The notes beneath the pieces were generated by a model, which had not been told where the DNA came from, searched no databases, and was given only the letters and a program-made list of their open reading frames with translations. A stretch of DNA of 18,137 nucleotides from JBNJEM01 sp051745935 (GTDB taxonomy: Bacteria > Planctomycetota > Planctomycetia > Pirellulales > Pirellulaceae), in assembly GCA_051745935.1 (NCBI GenBank), contig JBNJEM010000077.1:1-18137 (forward strand), in the 5' to 3' direction. Positions 8,028 to 14,584 of this stretch are shown here, piece after piece; the stretch's first letter is position 1, and each line of letters opens with the position of its first letter. The translations under genes were made by a program, and so were the position numbers.

Positions 8028-8768
8028 TTACTCCTCGGCGGTTGCCGACCCGTGTGGTTCGCCGGCCCGTGAAGGCGCCAAGGAAAACATATACCCCTTG
8101 CCGCGCACGGTTAGGAGGGTGCGCGGCGAGTTGGGATCGTCGCGTAGCTTTTCGCGCAGGCGGGCAATGTGCATGTCGATGGTCCGAGTGGAGAGGCCTC
8201 GCGGGCTAATATGCCACACGTTTCCCAACAGTTCATCTCGGCCAATGGCCCGATTGGAATGACGCGCCAGATATCGCAACAGTTCCGTTTCCTTTTCTGA
8301 AAGCTCGATCCGCGTTCCATCGTCAAAGCGGATCTCACGGCGAGCCAAATCGGCATTTCCGCTCAATAATCGCACACACTCCACGTCCGAAGGTCGCTCC
8401 GGCGTGCGGCGCAGCACCGCTTCCACGCGAGCCAGCAATTCCTTGACACTGAAGGGTTTTACCACATAATCGTCAGCCCCGCGACGCAGCCCTTCGACTC
8501 GATCGGTCTCTTCACCGCGGGCGGTCAGGATGATGACCGGCGTGGTGGGACGCGTTTCTCTGAGCTCTTGCAGGATCTCTAACCCATTCTTGCCCGGCAG
8601 AACCAGGTCGAGCAACAACAGGTCGTAGTCACGATGAAGCGCCAACCGAACACCATCAATGCCATCACCGGCCTCCAATACGCGGTAACCAGCGTAACCC
8701 AACATATCGACAATCCCTTGTCGAATTGCCGGATCATCTTCGATGGTTAATACACAGCGGCTGGTCAT
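8028..8768 (-). CDS. OmpR/PhoB-type response regulator, 246 aa
   Basis: The receiver domain (about residues 4-120) has the acidic pocket E10-D11-D12, the phospho-acceptor Asp54 (LLLLDLVLPGKNG), Thr82 (IILTARG) and Lys104 (YVVKPF), so phosphorylation should work normally. A winged-helix DNA-binding domain follows, about residues 140-235, with the typical signature RTIDMHIARLREKL and the final VRGKGYMF. The start at 8768 puts the receiver domain directly at the N-terminus; an in-frame extension to 9179 runs through intergenic repeats and is not credible. The ribosome site is weak (GGGAA, about 11 nt upstream). The gene is first in the pair with the kinase at 5880-7865, which it should serve as output. 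It may be controlled from the long non-coding region upstream. Confidence 0.92.
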   Translation of the reverse strand: MTSRCVLTIEDDPAIRQGIVDMLGYAGYRVLEAGDGIDGVRLALHRDYDLLLLDLVLPGKNGLEILQELRETRPTTPVIILTARGEETDRVEGLRRGADDYVVKPFSVKELLARVEAVLRRTPERPSDVECVRLLSGNADLARREIRFDDGTRIELSEKETELLRYLARHSNRAIGRDELLGNVWHISPRGLSTRTIDMHIARLREKLRDDPNSPRTLLTVRGKGYMFSLAPSRAGEPHGSATAEE

Positions 8769-9023
8769 GACGTTTCTGTTTCCCGCGGCAATGGAAGGCA
8801 CTCTTGCCACCCTATTGTACAGCATGCGGGATACTGGCGGTGTAAACAGTTTGTAACGACACCTGTCCCGGTGCGGGGCCGCGCCCGGCGCGTGGACCGA
8901 TAAAAATTGGCTGCTGAGCGGTGACTGTCTGTTATCTTTTGTCCTGAAAAAACAGTTGACAAAAAGATGCGACACAAAAACATGTGCGCCGCGAGGGGGG
9001 TCACAATCACGTGAGAATGGAAC
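8769..9023. other. Upstream region of the two-component pair with an inverted repeat
   Basis: There is no gene here. On the minus strand this should hold the promoter of the response regulator; TACAAT (minus, near 8815) is a possible -10 but no -35 is well placed. ATCTTTTGTC (8934-8943) and GACAAAAAGAT (8958-8968) form an inverted repeat broken by a single extra base. The similarity continues outward as TGTC/GACA, making a candidate operator or hairpin 165-200 bp before the start codon. Confidence 0.35.
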
Positions 9024-9128
9024 TATGGCCCTCGCCGTAAAAAATGTCCCACCGGCATCACGACAAACGCCTTCATACAGGGTCTTTCCACGTTTCCAAA
9101 AGGGACATTTTTTGTGAGCCGGGCCATA
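9024..9128. mobile_element. Element C, candidate MITE with 27-bp inverted ends
   Basis: The ends TATGGCCC...AAAAAATGTCCC (9024-9050) and their inverse GGGACATTTTTT...GGGCCATA (9102-9128) match perfectly except for a 7-bp block in the middle of each arm. The interior is 51 bp with no coding capacity. Both ends start with TA, as expected for elements that duplicate a TA target (IS630/Tc1-mariner type). Only one copy is in the window, so mobility is inferred from form alone; a regulatory hairpin is the alternative. Confidence 0.5.
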
Positions 9129-9368
9129 ATCAACCATCAATTGCAAGATCGGGGCGTGTTTTCCAAAAACCACAGTCACGTTTTCGGGGGCTGCTGGATG
9201 TCGGCGGGGTGACCCTACCCAAGTCCATGGTCGACCGAGGCATCCAAGTGTCCACTAGAGAGAAGCCCATGGAACAATGCAAAACCCATTCGTATGAAAC
9301 CACTTAAGGGCCGTTCTCTTGTCAGAATCTACTGGAAGATCCGTCAGATGGCTGAAATCCTACAACAA
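9129..9368. other. Non-coding stretch between element C and the tandem array
   Basis: Only short, motif-free reading frames occur here. No tRNA-like fold, terminator or conserved signal was recognised. Confidence 0.35.
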
Positions 9369-9458
9369 TCTTCCTGTCTTCAAACCTTTCTGTCTTCAAA
9401 TCTTCCTGTCTTCAAATCTTCCTGTCTTCAAATCTTCCTGTCTTCAAATCTTCCTGTC
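9369..9458. repeat. 16-bp tandem repeat, about 5.6 units
   Basis: The unit is TCTTCCTGTCTTCAAA. Units 1, 3, 4 and 5 are identical, unit 2 (9385-9400) differs in its first four bases, and the sixth is cut after 10 bp. The 16-bp period is not a multiple of three, so it is not a protein repeat. A reverse-complement echo, GACAGGAAGATTT, lies at 9562-9574, and a shorter one (GACAGGAAAA) at 9578-9587. Confidence 0.9.
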
Positions 9459-9848
9459 GTTCCTTACCGTGCGACGTGTAAGCTGATGGAGGGCGATATG
9501 GGCGAAGTGGATTGGCGGCAATCCGTTTCTGGGAATCCTAGACGTTTTCGGCGGTCGGTTCGACAGGAAGATTTTGCGACAGGAAAATCGTGTTTTAAGC
9601 AAAGATCAGATTCAGACGGCTAAAGTGTTACGCATTTCGCGATTTGCAACGGGATGCCATTTCATTCGCCACGAAGTCCCCTCAATTGGGGCAAACGGCC
9701 CGCGCGAATCCGAGACCCAAGAAAGAGAAATGGGACTAAGAAAGTCTCCACTCATCATCGAATTCATATCGCGCGGGACCGGCGCGTCAGGCTGTCGTGA
9801 ATAGCGGCTCGCACTGCGGCTCCGCCTCTGAATTGGAGCGGGCCGCAT
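9459..9848. other. Non-coding stretch downstream of the second oxidoreductase gene
   Basis: No gene is recognised. It holds the inverted echoes of the 16-bp array (9562-9587). An imperfect inverted repeat, CGTGAATAGCGG (9796-9807) with CCGCATTCACG (9843-9853), spans the stop codon of the oxidoreductase gene and has one unpaired A. This could serve as a terminator hairpin for that gene, though no T-run follows on the minus strand. Confidence 0.35.
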
Positions 9849-11234
9849 TCACGCCTGTTCCTCAATCACCCACGGCGGGCGATATGAGCGGCGGAACAAT
9901 TCCATCGCCTCGTCATTGTCCACGATGTGTTGTGTATCGGGATCAATGGCCAGTTTCTGGCCACCAATCCGGTAGCTGATGTTGGCATAGTGGATCATCA
10001 AACAGCTGAGATGCCCTTCGAGCACGTCCGCGGAGGGACGCTGCCGATTGCGGATTGCCTCCACGAAATTCTCCTTGTGGTCCGGGTCGGGGAACCGGCC
10101 ATACTGTTCATCCTTGACCACCCGTTTGCGGCTCTTGGGACGCACGAAGACTTGCCATCCCCCCCCGTGCCGTCCGACCACCATCATCCCTTCGGTTCCA
10201 AAGATCTCGATCCGCGTCGAGTTTTGCATCCAATAAGGGAACATGTCGCTGTCCCGGACGACCGAATCGGTCTTGAGCATGTACTGGCCGAACAGCGTGA
10301 GTTCAAAGCTGACCAGCAACTTATCGTAGTCGTAGAGCGCGATTTGCGTGTCGGGCGTCTCGGCCACGAGTTCTTCCGGATCGGCGGCATAGCGGCCGCC
10401 CGAGCAGTAGACCGTTTTGGGAACCTCAAGCCCCAGCAACCAACGGGCCAGGTCGATTTGATGGCTGGCGTCATTGGCGATGTCGCCGCCGCTGTAACGC
10501 CACTGGTGGTGCCAGCAGCGGTGCATGCCCGCGTTGTAGGGATGCTCGGGGGCCGGGCCGTTCCAGATATTCCAGTTGAAGCCCGCCGGTGGCTCGCTGT
10601 TGGGAACTTTTCGTTGCATGCCCCACGGCCGTTTTTGATTGTAGATCCGGCACAAATGAATGGTCCCCAGCTTCCCCTCGTCCAGGTATTTCTTCGCCGC
10701 CATGTTGTAGGGCGCGCTGCGGTTCTGGAAGCCACACTGCACCACCCGGTCGTGCTCGCGTGCCGCTTTCACCATCTGTTGCCCCTCCCAGCAGTTGTGA
10801 GTGGGAGGTTTCTCGACATAGACATCCTTCCCGGCCTGGCAGGCCCAGACCGTGGAGAGTCCATGCCAGTGGTCCGGCGTGGCCGAAATAATGGCGTCCA
10901 CCGACTTGTCCTGGAGCGCGTCGCGAAAATCAGCGACGGCCTTTGGACGTCCGCCCTGCCGTTTCTCGATCTCCGCCGCCAGGCCTTCCGCACTCCGGGC
11001 GCCGCCTGTTTTCTTCGGATCACAGGCATAGGCATACTCGCAGTCCCCCCGTTCAAGAAAGCCTCTCATGAGGTGCGTTCCGCGACCCCCACAACCCACC
11101 GCCGCCAAGATGACCTTATCATTCGCGGGCGTTGCACGAGCGGAACCAGCCTCGCTCAGAATGGTGAAGGCAGCGGTGCCGATTCCCAGATCACGAGACC
11201 GCTTGATGAATTGACGTCGATTCAAGCTACTCAT
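9849..11234 (-). CDS. Tat-exported Gfo/Idh/MocA-family oxidoreductase, 461 aa
   Basis: A twin-arginine signal (LNRRQFIKRS) is followed by a short hydrophobic stretch and a likely cleavage region near residue 33 (SARA). The Rossmann fold starts at about residue 41 with the canonical VGCGGRG. The EKP motif lies at 141-143 (DVYVEKPPTHN). The substrate domain shows family motifs NWNIWNGPAPEHPYN, GGDIANDASHQIDLARWLLG and IEIFGTEGMMVVG. It should be an exported nicotinamide-dependent sugar or cyclitol oxidoreductase; the substrate is unknown. The start at 11234 is preceded by AAGGAG with a 7-nt spacer, which decides it over the in-frame ATG at 11345. It belongs to a different subgroup from the protein at 3472-4791: the two share the fold and signal but little beyond the core motifs. 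It appears to be a single-gene unit. Confidence 0.93.
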   Translation of the reverse strand: MSSLNRRQFIKRSRDLGIGTAAFTILSEAGSARATPANDKVILAAVGCGGRGTHLMRGFLERGDCEYAYACDPKKTGGARSAEGLAAEIEKRQGGRPKAVADFRDALQDKSVDAIISATPDHWHGLSTVWACQAGKDVYVEKPPTHNCWEGQQMVKAAREHDRVVQCGFQNRSAPYNMAAKKYLDEGKLGTIHLCRIYNQKRPWGMQRKVPNSEPPAGFNWNIWNGPAPEHPYNAGMHRCWHHQWRYSGGDIANDASHQIDLARWLLGLEVPKTVYCSGGRYAADPEELVAETPDTQIALYDYDKLLVSFELTLFGQYMLKTDSVVRDSDMFPYWMQNSTRIEIFGTEGMMVVGRHGGGWQVFVRPKSRKRVVKDEQYGRFPDPDHKENFVEAIRNRQRPSADVLEGHLSCLMIHYANISYRIGGQKLAIDPDTQHIVDNDEAMELFRRSYRPPWVIEEQA

Positions 11235-11490
11235 TGCGAACTCCTTCTTTAACAGCCCGTGACAAAACGTGGCTCCCACTTCCAAACCGCTTTGGATTAC
11301 GGGAAACGTGAACGGTCTTGCCATGGGTTCTAAACATGCGGGCAAGACTTCAAGAATCCGCTAGACCCATTTGTCCATGGACTCTATCGTGGACGAACTA
11401 GAGGATACCAAACCGCTTACAACTCATGGTACCATGGATACTCGAGCCATGTGGATATCCAGTTAGCATCCGAAAATCAATAATTGTCGC

Positions 11491-11685
11491 ATGATCAGGG
11501 ATGGCGAGCGTGTCTTTTACCTGAACGTCAACGACAAGTTTCTCCAGGCTGCCGGTACGCTGGCGAAGACCATCATGCCCGATCCGTTGCATCCCAACGC
11601 GAAAGAATATGCAATCTGGGGCCAGGCCATGGAGCCAACGCTCAAGAAACTAATGGAAGAGAACTTGCGCCGTGTCACGGCTAAA
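11491..11685 (+). pseudogene. C-terminal remnant of a GDSL-type hydrolase
   Basis: About 65 codons match the last segment of GDSL/SGNH lipase-acetylhydrolase proteins (PAF-acetylhydrolase beta/gamma-subunit type, common in planctomycetes). They run from DGERVFYLNVNDKFL through IMPDPLHPNAKEYAIW to MEPTLKKLM. The block LHPN carries the catalytic His of the family (usual form D..HPN/HL). The first catalytic motif GDS and the oxyanion-hole blocks are absent, and the frame upstream of 11490 does not continue the protein. The open frame continues to 11796 with sequence unlike the family. The product is almost certainly non-functional. It lies at the start of a decay zone that also holds a transposase remnant. 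Confidence 0.65.
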
Positions 11686-11775
11686 CCGAACTTTCAGGCA
11701 CCAAACGAAGTTAACTGGTTGATTCATAAGGGTTTGCGCGCGGAAGTAAATGCGGCATTCTGTCTACATTCAATC

Positions 11776-12033
11776 TCAAGGCGTGACGTTCAGTAAGCTA
11801 AAGGCACGCTCCTGCAAAGTCGTGGGCGTGGTGAGTTGGTGGAATTCACAGTCCTGGCTTCCAATCCGGATGAGATTTTTGGCCAGCGTGGCGAGGTCCG
11901 AGAGCAAGGTTTGAAAACTATGAACCGGCAGATCGCGGTCCGTACGCTTCGTCGTATCCTTGGCGGTGGCAGCTTGGGAACGAGGGGCTGGTCGCACGAT
12001 CGATTCCCGTTGGGCCTGCCAGCAAATCATCAC
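11776..12033 (-). pseudogene. Probable C-terminal remnant of a DDE transposase
   Basis: The protein fragment ends with DLPVHSFQTLLSDLATL, then AKNLIRI and TTPTTLQERAFSLL. This resembles the C-terminal tail I know from IS1634/IS4-type transposases (LPVHSFRTLLADLAT...TPLQ.RA..LL). No DDE catalytic block is present and the upstream frame breaks near 12033. No terminal inverted repeat could be identified. The family assignment is from memory of the tail motif only. Confidence 0.45.
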
Positions 12034-12228
12034 GGTAGGCGACGTATTGCGGGAATCGTGTAAGGAACACGTCTACCGGCTCCTCAGGTCGAACGTCAAC
12101 AGTAGGCACAGGGCCGATGGCACTCATCGCGATCACTAATCCCGACGTTACGAGCGTGATACGCGGAAAAACACCGTTTGAACGTTCTAAATTCGTCCTT
12201 TGCCTTCTGACGTTCTAACGATTCGGTC

Positions 12229-12520
12229 ATGGTGGCGCGTTTGGCTTTAGCCAAAGAAGTAGCCCGAGCCCCTAAATGGATTCTACGGGGGTGGTTTCGA
12301 CCAGATTACGAGAAATGCTGGGTTTACGTTGGCCATCCGAATAAAGATTTGCGCAAAGCCTCCATTGAAACACCGCCACCGCCGAACTGCTGCTTTTTGG
12401 TTTTGGTATTGTTTGGTTTTCGTATTGCCTGATGGGACGATTTGTGAGTGGAATTGGAGGTCCCTTGGAAACGACCAATTTCCGGAGGGACTGGAAAGGA
12501 ACATAGTATGGCCACCATAG
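12229..12520 (+). pseudogene. Frameshifted small hypothetical gene (ancestral 91 aa)
   Basis: The reading frame from the ATG at 12229 runs well (ILRGWFRPDYEKCWVYVGH, then PPPPNCCFLV) until two adjacent 16-bp units, TTTGGTTTTGGTATTG and TTTGGTTTTCGTATTG (12396-12411 and 12412-12427, 15 of 16 identical). After them the sensible continuation is in another frame: VFVLPDGTICEWNW to NIVWPP and a TAG at 12518-12520. Removing one unit restores a single 91-residue protein, so a tandem duplication broke it. The family is not named here; similar small proteins with a PPPP.....FLVFV.P.G..YEW pattern seem familiar from planctomycete genomes. The restored stop overlaps the start of the next gene (12508) by 13 nt, the arrangement of an operon. 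No good ribosome site precedes 12229, so the start is uncertain. Confidence 0.6.
12396..12427. repeat. 16-bp tandem duplication causing a frameshift
   Basis: There are two adjacent 16-bp units with one mismatch (G/C at the eleventh position of an otherwise identical unit... GGTATTG versus CGTATTG). The net gain of 16 bp shifts the frame of the gene at 12229-12520. Confidence 0.8.
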
Positions 12521-12990
12521 ACAAAGACTTAGCCGGGATCCTTGAGGATTGCCAGCCGGAATTCACGCCTTACCACAAGTTAGATCGTGCCGCCGATGCG
12601 TTGACCGTCTACTTCAAAGATGATCCCGATTACTCGAAACGTCTTACAGACCACGTCACTCTGTACCTCTCGATTGAAACTGACAAGGTTGTGGGCTGCC
12701 GGATATATTACAGGCGGTTGGATTTTTCCGGGTGGAGAGCTGCCCGACGCAAGCCGTCCTCCCGTTGGTCGGACTCGCGGCGGAGAAAGTCATCCGCGAC
12801 CGGTATAAAAGGGATTTCAGGGATCCTTGAGAACTTACCGAATTTCGTTCACGTTAACCACGGTCAGACGGAGTTGGCGTTAGTCTTCCTTCCTTTTTTT
12901 GGCGAAGCTTCTGACGAAGCACGACGTGCCATCGGCGAATTGGGCAAATTGGCCCGACAAGCTGGGATGGCCTTGAGCACGCCGGAATAA
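12508..12990 (+). CDS. DUF2283-like protein carrying an in-frame element A insertion, 160 aa
   Basis: The N-terminal part (HKLDRAADALTVYFKDD, then DHVTLYLSIETDKVVGCRI) resembles the DUF2283 fold, a short beta-rich domain of unknown function. Directly after GCRI come 34 codons (12706-12807) that are element A copy 4, encoding a basic peptide with SGWRAARRKPS, followed by the resumed protein KGISGILENLPNFVHVNHG to the stop. Without the insert the site reads C-R-I-K-G-I-S-G and the protein is 126 residues. The C-terminal half (about 70 residues) ends in an Ala-rich helix. The ATG at 12508 has GGAAAGGA at 7-nt spacing; an in-frame ATG at 12448 is less likely because it lies inside the upstream gene. 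Whether the disrupted protein still folds is unknown; the insert adds about 11 Arg/Lys residues at an edge of the predicted domain. Confidence 0.7.
   Translation: MATIDKDLAGILEDCQPEFTPYHKLDRAADALTVYFKDDPDYSKRLTDHVTLYLSIETDKVVGCRIYYRRLDFSGWRAARRKPSSRWSDSRRRKSSATGIKGISGILENLPNFVHVNHGQTELALVFLPFFGEASDEARRAIGELGKLARQAGMALSTPE
12704..12807 (+). repeat. Element A, copy 4 (inside a coding region)
   Basis: This is a full copy in the opposite orientation to the others, running from TATATTACAGGCGGTTGG to TCATCCGCGACCGGTATA. The host frame reads through it without a stop. The simplest in-frame empty site (CGGATAAAAGGG) requires a net gain of 102 nt with TA or ATA duplicated. The flanking direct repeat is less clear than in copies 1, 2 and 5 (TATAC against TATAT on the reverse strand). 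Confidence 0.88.
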
Positions 12991-12998
12991 AGGGGGTA

Positions 12999-13239
12999 CA
13001 CGTGTGCCGCTACACGGTCTGGACACGCAAGGCCCGCATGGATGCCACGGGCTTGTCCCGTGGTGGATCACGCTCGCCGCTACAAACCGGCCGGACACAC
13101 CACTCCTGGCCCGTCGGTAGCGTGGAACGTAACGGACCACGGGACAAGCCCGTGGCATTCGCACCTCGAGAAGCCTATCCTCAACATGCGCAACGGACGT
13201 GCGAACGTCCGCGGATATCAGTCTTTTGCCCGTGAACGG
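12999..13239 (+). repeat. Element B, copy 3 (full, about 241 bp)
   Basis: This contains the hairpin CCACGGGCTTGTCCCGTGG near 13045-13063 and its inverse near 13136-13154. Between them is the segment CGCTCGCCGCTACAAACC shared with copy 1. The right end is CCCGTGAACGG (13229-13239); the left end is degraded. The right part (GTGCGAACGTCCGCGGATAT) matches copy 1 as well, so the homologous unit is the whole 240 bp. It lies between the 3' ends of the DUF2283-like gene and the converging FKBP gene. Confidence 0.85.
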
Positions 13240-13321
13240 TTACCGCGAATGATAACCGAGCGGCAGGTCACGCTGGATGGGTGTCCCGCCGCTCGGTGGA
13301 CGTTCGAGGATCATCGGTTTG

Positions 13322-14077
13322 CTACTTGATTTCCAGTAGCTCGACTTCAAAGACAAGCACTGAATTCGGGGGAACGGCACGGTTGCCCTGCTCGCCATAG
13401 GCAAGCTTGGCAGGAACCACGAGCTTCCACTTGCCACCGACCTTCATTTCTTGCAGGGCTTCGGTCCATCCAGGGATAACGCCGTCGACGGGAAATTCGG
13501 CCGGCTCACCGCGATCAATTGAGCTGTCGAATTTCGTGCCGTCGATAAACGTGCCGTCGTAATGGACTCGAACCGTATCCGTCTTTTCGGGACTATCCCC
13601 CGTGCCTTCCTTGATGACTTTGTACTGCAAACCACTCGGCAGCGTCTCCACGCCCTGCTTCTCGGCATTCTTGGCTAGAAAGGCTTCTCCTTCCTTTTTC
13701 GCCTCGGCTCCCCGTTTCTGCTGTTCGGCCTGCAACTCTTGCTGTTCGGCCTGCATCTCTTGTTGCTTGGCCTGCATGGCCTTCTGCAGCGTCGGCGCGA
13801 ATGCCTGCATGGCCTCTTGCTGTTCGGCTTCACTCAGCGGCGAGTCGGCCCCCGTCAAGACATCGAGAATGCCGCGCGAGAGCATGGCGGGATTAACAAT
13901 CTCACCGTCCAACCCCTGGGACGTAAGCGAGTTGCCCACGTTCCGCCCAATACTATAACTGGCCCGCTCTTTCGTGGTCTGGGGTGGTTTGGGCGTGTCG
14001 GAAGACGGATCCGTTTGAGCAAAAAGCGGGGCGGTGAAAAGCGACACGAGCAATAAACTGAACAAACAGTGTCTCAT
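13322..14077 (-). CDS. Exported FKBP-type peptidyl-prolyl isomerase, 251 aa
   Basis: A Sec signal peptide (LFSLLLVSLFTAPLFAQ) suggests a periplasmic protein. Residues about 35-100 resemble the N-terminal dimerisation domain of FkpA/Mip-type isomerases (ASYSIGRNVGNSL). Next comes a Gln/Glu-rich coiled-coil segment with three near-identical heptads (MQAKQQE, MQAEQQE, LQAEQQK), encoded by a 21-bp tandem repeat at about 13717-13779. The FKBP domain fills about residues 143-251 with the family's active-site blocks VHYDGTFIDGTKFDSS, FPVDGVIPGWTEAL, LAYGEQGN and PPNSVLVFEVELL. It should catalyse cis-trans proline isomerisation and act as a chaperone for exported proteins. The start at 14077 has AAAGGA with about 6-nt spacing. 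It is alone and converges on the DUF2283-like gene. Confidence 0.92.
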   Translation of the reverse strand: MRHCLFSLLLVSLFTAPLFAQTDPSSDTPKPPQTTKERASYSIGRNVGNSLTSQGLDGEIVNPAMLSRGILDVLTGADSPLSEAEQQEAMQAFAPTLQKAMQAKQQEMQAEQQELQAEQQKRGAEAKKEGEAFLAKNAEKQGVETLPSGLQYKVIKEGTGDSPEKTDTVRVHYDGTFIDGTKFDSSIDRGEPAEFPVDGVIPGWTEALQEMKVGGKWKLVVPAKLAYGEQGNRAVPPNSVLVFEVELLEIK

Positions 14078-14474
14078 AACAGTTCCTTTGTGGGATAACG
14101 CTCTGCGGGATACAAAAAAGAGACGCACAGTCCACGGCCGTACGGTTAAGCCGTTAACGCGCCAACAATAAGTCCCTAGAATAACACGCTGAAAAGTGCG
14201 CCTACACCCCCCCCATGTCGCAATAGGTCTCGGATGGCGTGGACGGGGGGGCACACTCAAGAGCCCCCCCTGCTCGTCGTTCTCCCGTCTTCCTCGTCCA
14301 TTGCAAGCACACTCTAGCGGGGTCCATGCTATCACCATGGGGTCCGTCCCGTGGTATTCAATTCAGCCCGAACACATTTTCTTGAAATTCGTGTTGAGTT
14401 TCTTGGCCCTCTTTTGCTAAAACTTGAGATACCAGGAATTCAATGCTTGGGATTCATATTAAGGAGGGGCGTGA
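14078..14474. other. Upstream region of the FKBP gene with homopolymer hairpin
   Basis: No gene is recognised. It contains a run of eight C (14207-14214), then GGGGGGGC (14245-14252) and GCCCCCCC (14263-14270). The last two form a perfect 8-bp hairpin with a 10-nt loop. The C8 run could pair with the G run instead. On the minus strand this lies 130-195 bp before the FKBP start codon and may be in its leader. No promoter could be placed with confidence. Confidence 0.4.
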
Positions 14475-14567
14475 ATGCTTGATCCACCGGTGATTGACCA
14501 TGAGGACCGGAAGGGAGTCTGGTCCTCCAAGCGTGCAGGGAACGTAGGGTTGTATCCAGGCATTTAG
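14475..14567 (+). CDS. Possible small ORF, 30 aa
   Basis: A 31-codon frame (MLDPPVIDHEDRKGV, then WSSKRAGNVGLYPGI and TAG) is preceded by AAGGAGGGG, an unusually good ribosome site, 5-6 nt before the ATG. It is followed 18 bp later by a strong hairpin. The peptide has no recognisable family, signal or membrane segment. Within it GAGGACC and GGTCCTC form a 7-bp hairpin, so the same stretch may instead be part of a structured non-coding RNA ending at the hairpin. Confidence 0.3.
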   Translation: MLDPPVIDHEDRKGVWSSKRAGNVGLYPGI

Positions 14568-14584
14568 TAAACACGACTAGAAGT

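Noticed and set aside
8769..9179. N-terminal extension of the response regulator by 137 residues
   Set aside because: It runs through element C and the probable promoter region, while the receiver domain begins right at the ATG at 8768.
9369..9458. CRISPR array
   Set aside because: The 16-bp units are directly adjacent without spacers and no cas gene is present.
9927..11252. A 441-codon open frame on the plus strand
   Set aside because: It is the exact antisense of the clear Gfo/Idh/MocA gene at 9849-11234 and has no family motif; a GC-rich shadow.
12034..12172. Possible start of an exported protein on the minus strand
   Set aside because: A hydrophobic stretch (ITLVTSGLVIAMSAIGP) followed by VDVRPEEPVDVF looks like a signal peptide, but no start codon with a ribosome site is clear and the frame ends in the transposase remnant; too weak to annotate.
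14340..14365. Fragment of element B
   Set aside because: Only GTCCCGTGGTATTC is shared with the element's hairpin edge; too short to distinguish from chance.
14490..14560. Small SRP RNA (ffs)
   Set aside because: ACCGGAAGGGAG recalls the GGAA tetraloop region, but the conserved AGCAGCC side of the symmetric loop is missing.
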